From Druceiella hillmani (lineage: Eukaryota; Arthropoda; Insecta; Lepidoptera; Hepialidae): 64,000 nt of DNA. The notes under the pieces are model-generated. The model worked only from the letters and a program-made list of their open reading frames with translations, did not search any database and had not been told where the DNA came from. The stretch covers positions 847,001 through 911,000 of the forward strand of contig JAYKKI010000075.1 of NCBI GenBank assembly GCA_039881145.1, in the 5' to 3' direction. A program made the position numbers and the translations under genes. Positions 63,201-64,000 of this stretch are shown here, piece by piece; positions within the stretch are counted from its first letter, which is position 1; each line of letters begins with the position of its first letter.

Positions 63201-64000
63201 TGGGTTTAATGAAATTAATCATAAAGGAAGGTTTAAAAGTAATATATAAAGTACCATTTTTAAAATTAGTAATTGGATATGTAGGTAATATTTTTTCTTA
63301 GAATAAAATCTGTGTTAGCACTGATGAAACTGCTTAATGAATGTATTTGAATAATTAATACAATTCGTGGATTATTTACTAACGTTATTATATATAATGT
63401 ATTACAAATGTATTACATGCTTTAGTTGAATACAGGGCTCTATTTCTTAATCTTGTAACATGTCATATAAATACGGTCCGTAATAATTAGCATTACACTT
63501 CATGGAACTTTTTATGGATTTCAGTGATAGGTATTATTTTTTTTTGCCAAATCTTTGGATGTAGCTAAAATATTATATAATTCGTTTAATACAAGAATAC
63601 TTCCATAATTATATTATGCAAAAAAAAAGGGATAAAAACTAAAGTAATTTGCATTATGTGCTGTTGATTATTATAAAATTTAATTCAAGAATACACTCAA
63701 CATCCCGAATCCCTTCACTTAAAAGCTTGTTACGCACAGATCGCACGATCTTAAACTATTATGTATCATAAGGATACTGTAAACTATATAATAATGAAAG
63801 TATTATGCCAATCGGATAACCTTTTTTTTGTAAGAAACCCTCGTAAACAAAAAAAGTTTTTCTCCTTATGAAATTATAAAAACAGCAAGCTTTTCAGTCC
63901 TTAGTTTAAATAAGTATTCTTTACAAAAATAAAACTATTGTAAATACTTGTGCTGAAATATTTATTTATAAACATGAATGCGATATCAACCTAAGTCAAC
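60286..64000. other. AT-rich noncoding stretch
   Basis: About 3.7 kb with no gene, RNA or element that I can support apart from the small inverted repeat at 62564-62590. Frames of 66-79 codons (60368-60607, 62311-62511) are unrecognised and of chance length. Confidence 0.45.
62564..62590. repeat. 11-bp inverted repeat
   Basis: AAAATTTAGCG and its exact complement around a 5-bp loop. Confidence 0.9.

Overview
The window is A+T-rich (roughly 70% by eye) animal DNA, most likely from an arthropod and probably an insect. The signs are two decayed Tc1/mariner-superfamily transposases of types common in insects, tRNA-derived SINEs, retroposon-tail-like segments, very long (TA)n arrays, and no bacterial-type operons or long intact reading frames. 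I see no complete gene that I can name. Most long open frames here are (TA)n or (CA)n translations, or are no longer than chance allows at this base composition.

Layout. 1-8 kb: AT-rich DNA with a (TA)n array, a minus-strand tRNA-derived SINE at about 4.1 kb, and three small stretches (918-1024, 4457-4525, 6090-6180) with splice-like borders and compatible phases that could be exons of an unrecognised plus-strand gene. 7.4-8.15 kb: a GC-richer island followed by a diverged 80-bp direct repeat. 8.74-14.8 kb: a large, diverged inverted repeat (about 2 kb and 3 kb arms around a 1-kb spacer); the right arm carries a 1.1-kb insertion absent from the left arm. Part of the same repeat occurs again at 31.1-31.8 kb. 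18.6 kb: a 244-bp (TA)n array. 19.4-24.1 kb: a possible two-exon minus-strand coding unit whose intron would contain a mariner relic at 21.5-22.3 kb. 25-38 kb: noncoding AT-rich sequence with perfect short palindromes, microsatellites and a dispersed repeat. 39.9 kb: the second SINE copy, plus strand. 41.4-42.5 kb: a minus-strand transposase pseudogene with a DUF4817-type helix-turn-helix. 40.6, 44.8 and 56.4 kb: three copies of an unnamed dispersed repeat of about 170 bp. 46.8-48.9 kb: two further exon-like segments on the minus strand, a GT-rich microsatellite and a GC-rich short-period repeat. 49-64 kb: mostly featureless AT-rich DNA with a few perfect palindromes and a local duplication at 60.1-60.3 kb.

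The window reads as intergenic or deep-intronic sequence dominated by decayed repeats. The best supported observations are the shared SINE family, the large inverted repeat with its insertion, the two transposase fossils, the dispersed repeat families and the unusually long, perfect, closely spaced inverted repeats. The exon calls are inferences from splice-site consensus, reading-frame phase and composition only; equally good splice-like motifs occur by chance in DNA of this kind. I did not find a convincing novel defence, biosynthetic or mobile system.
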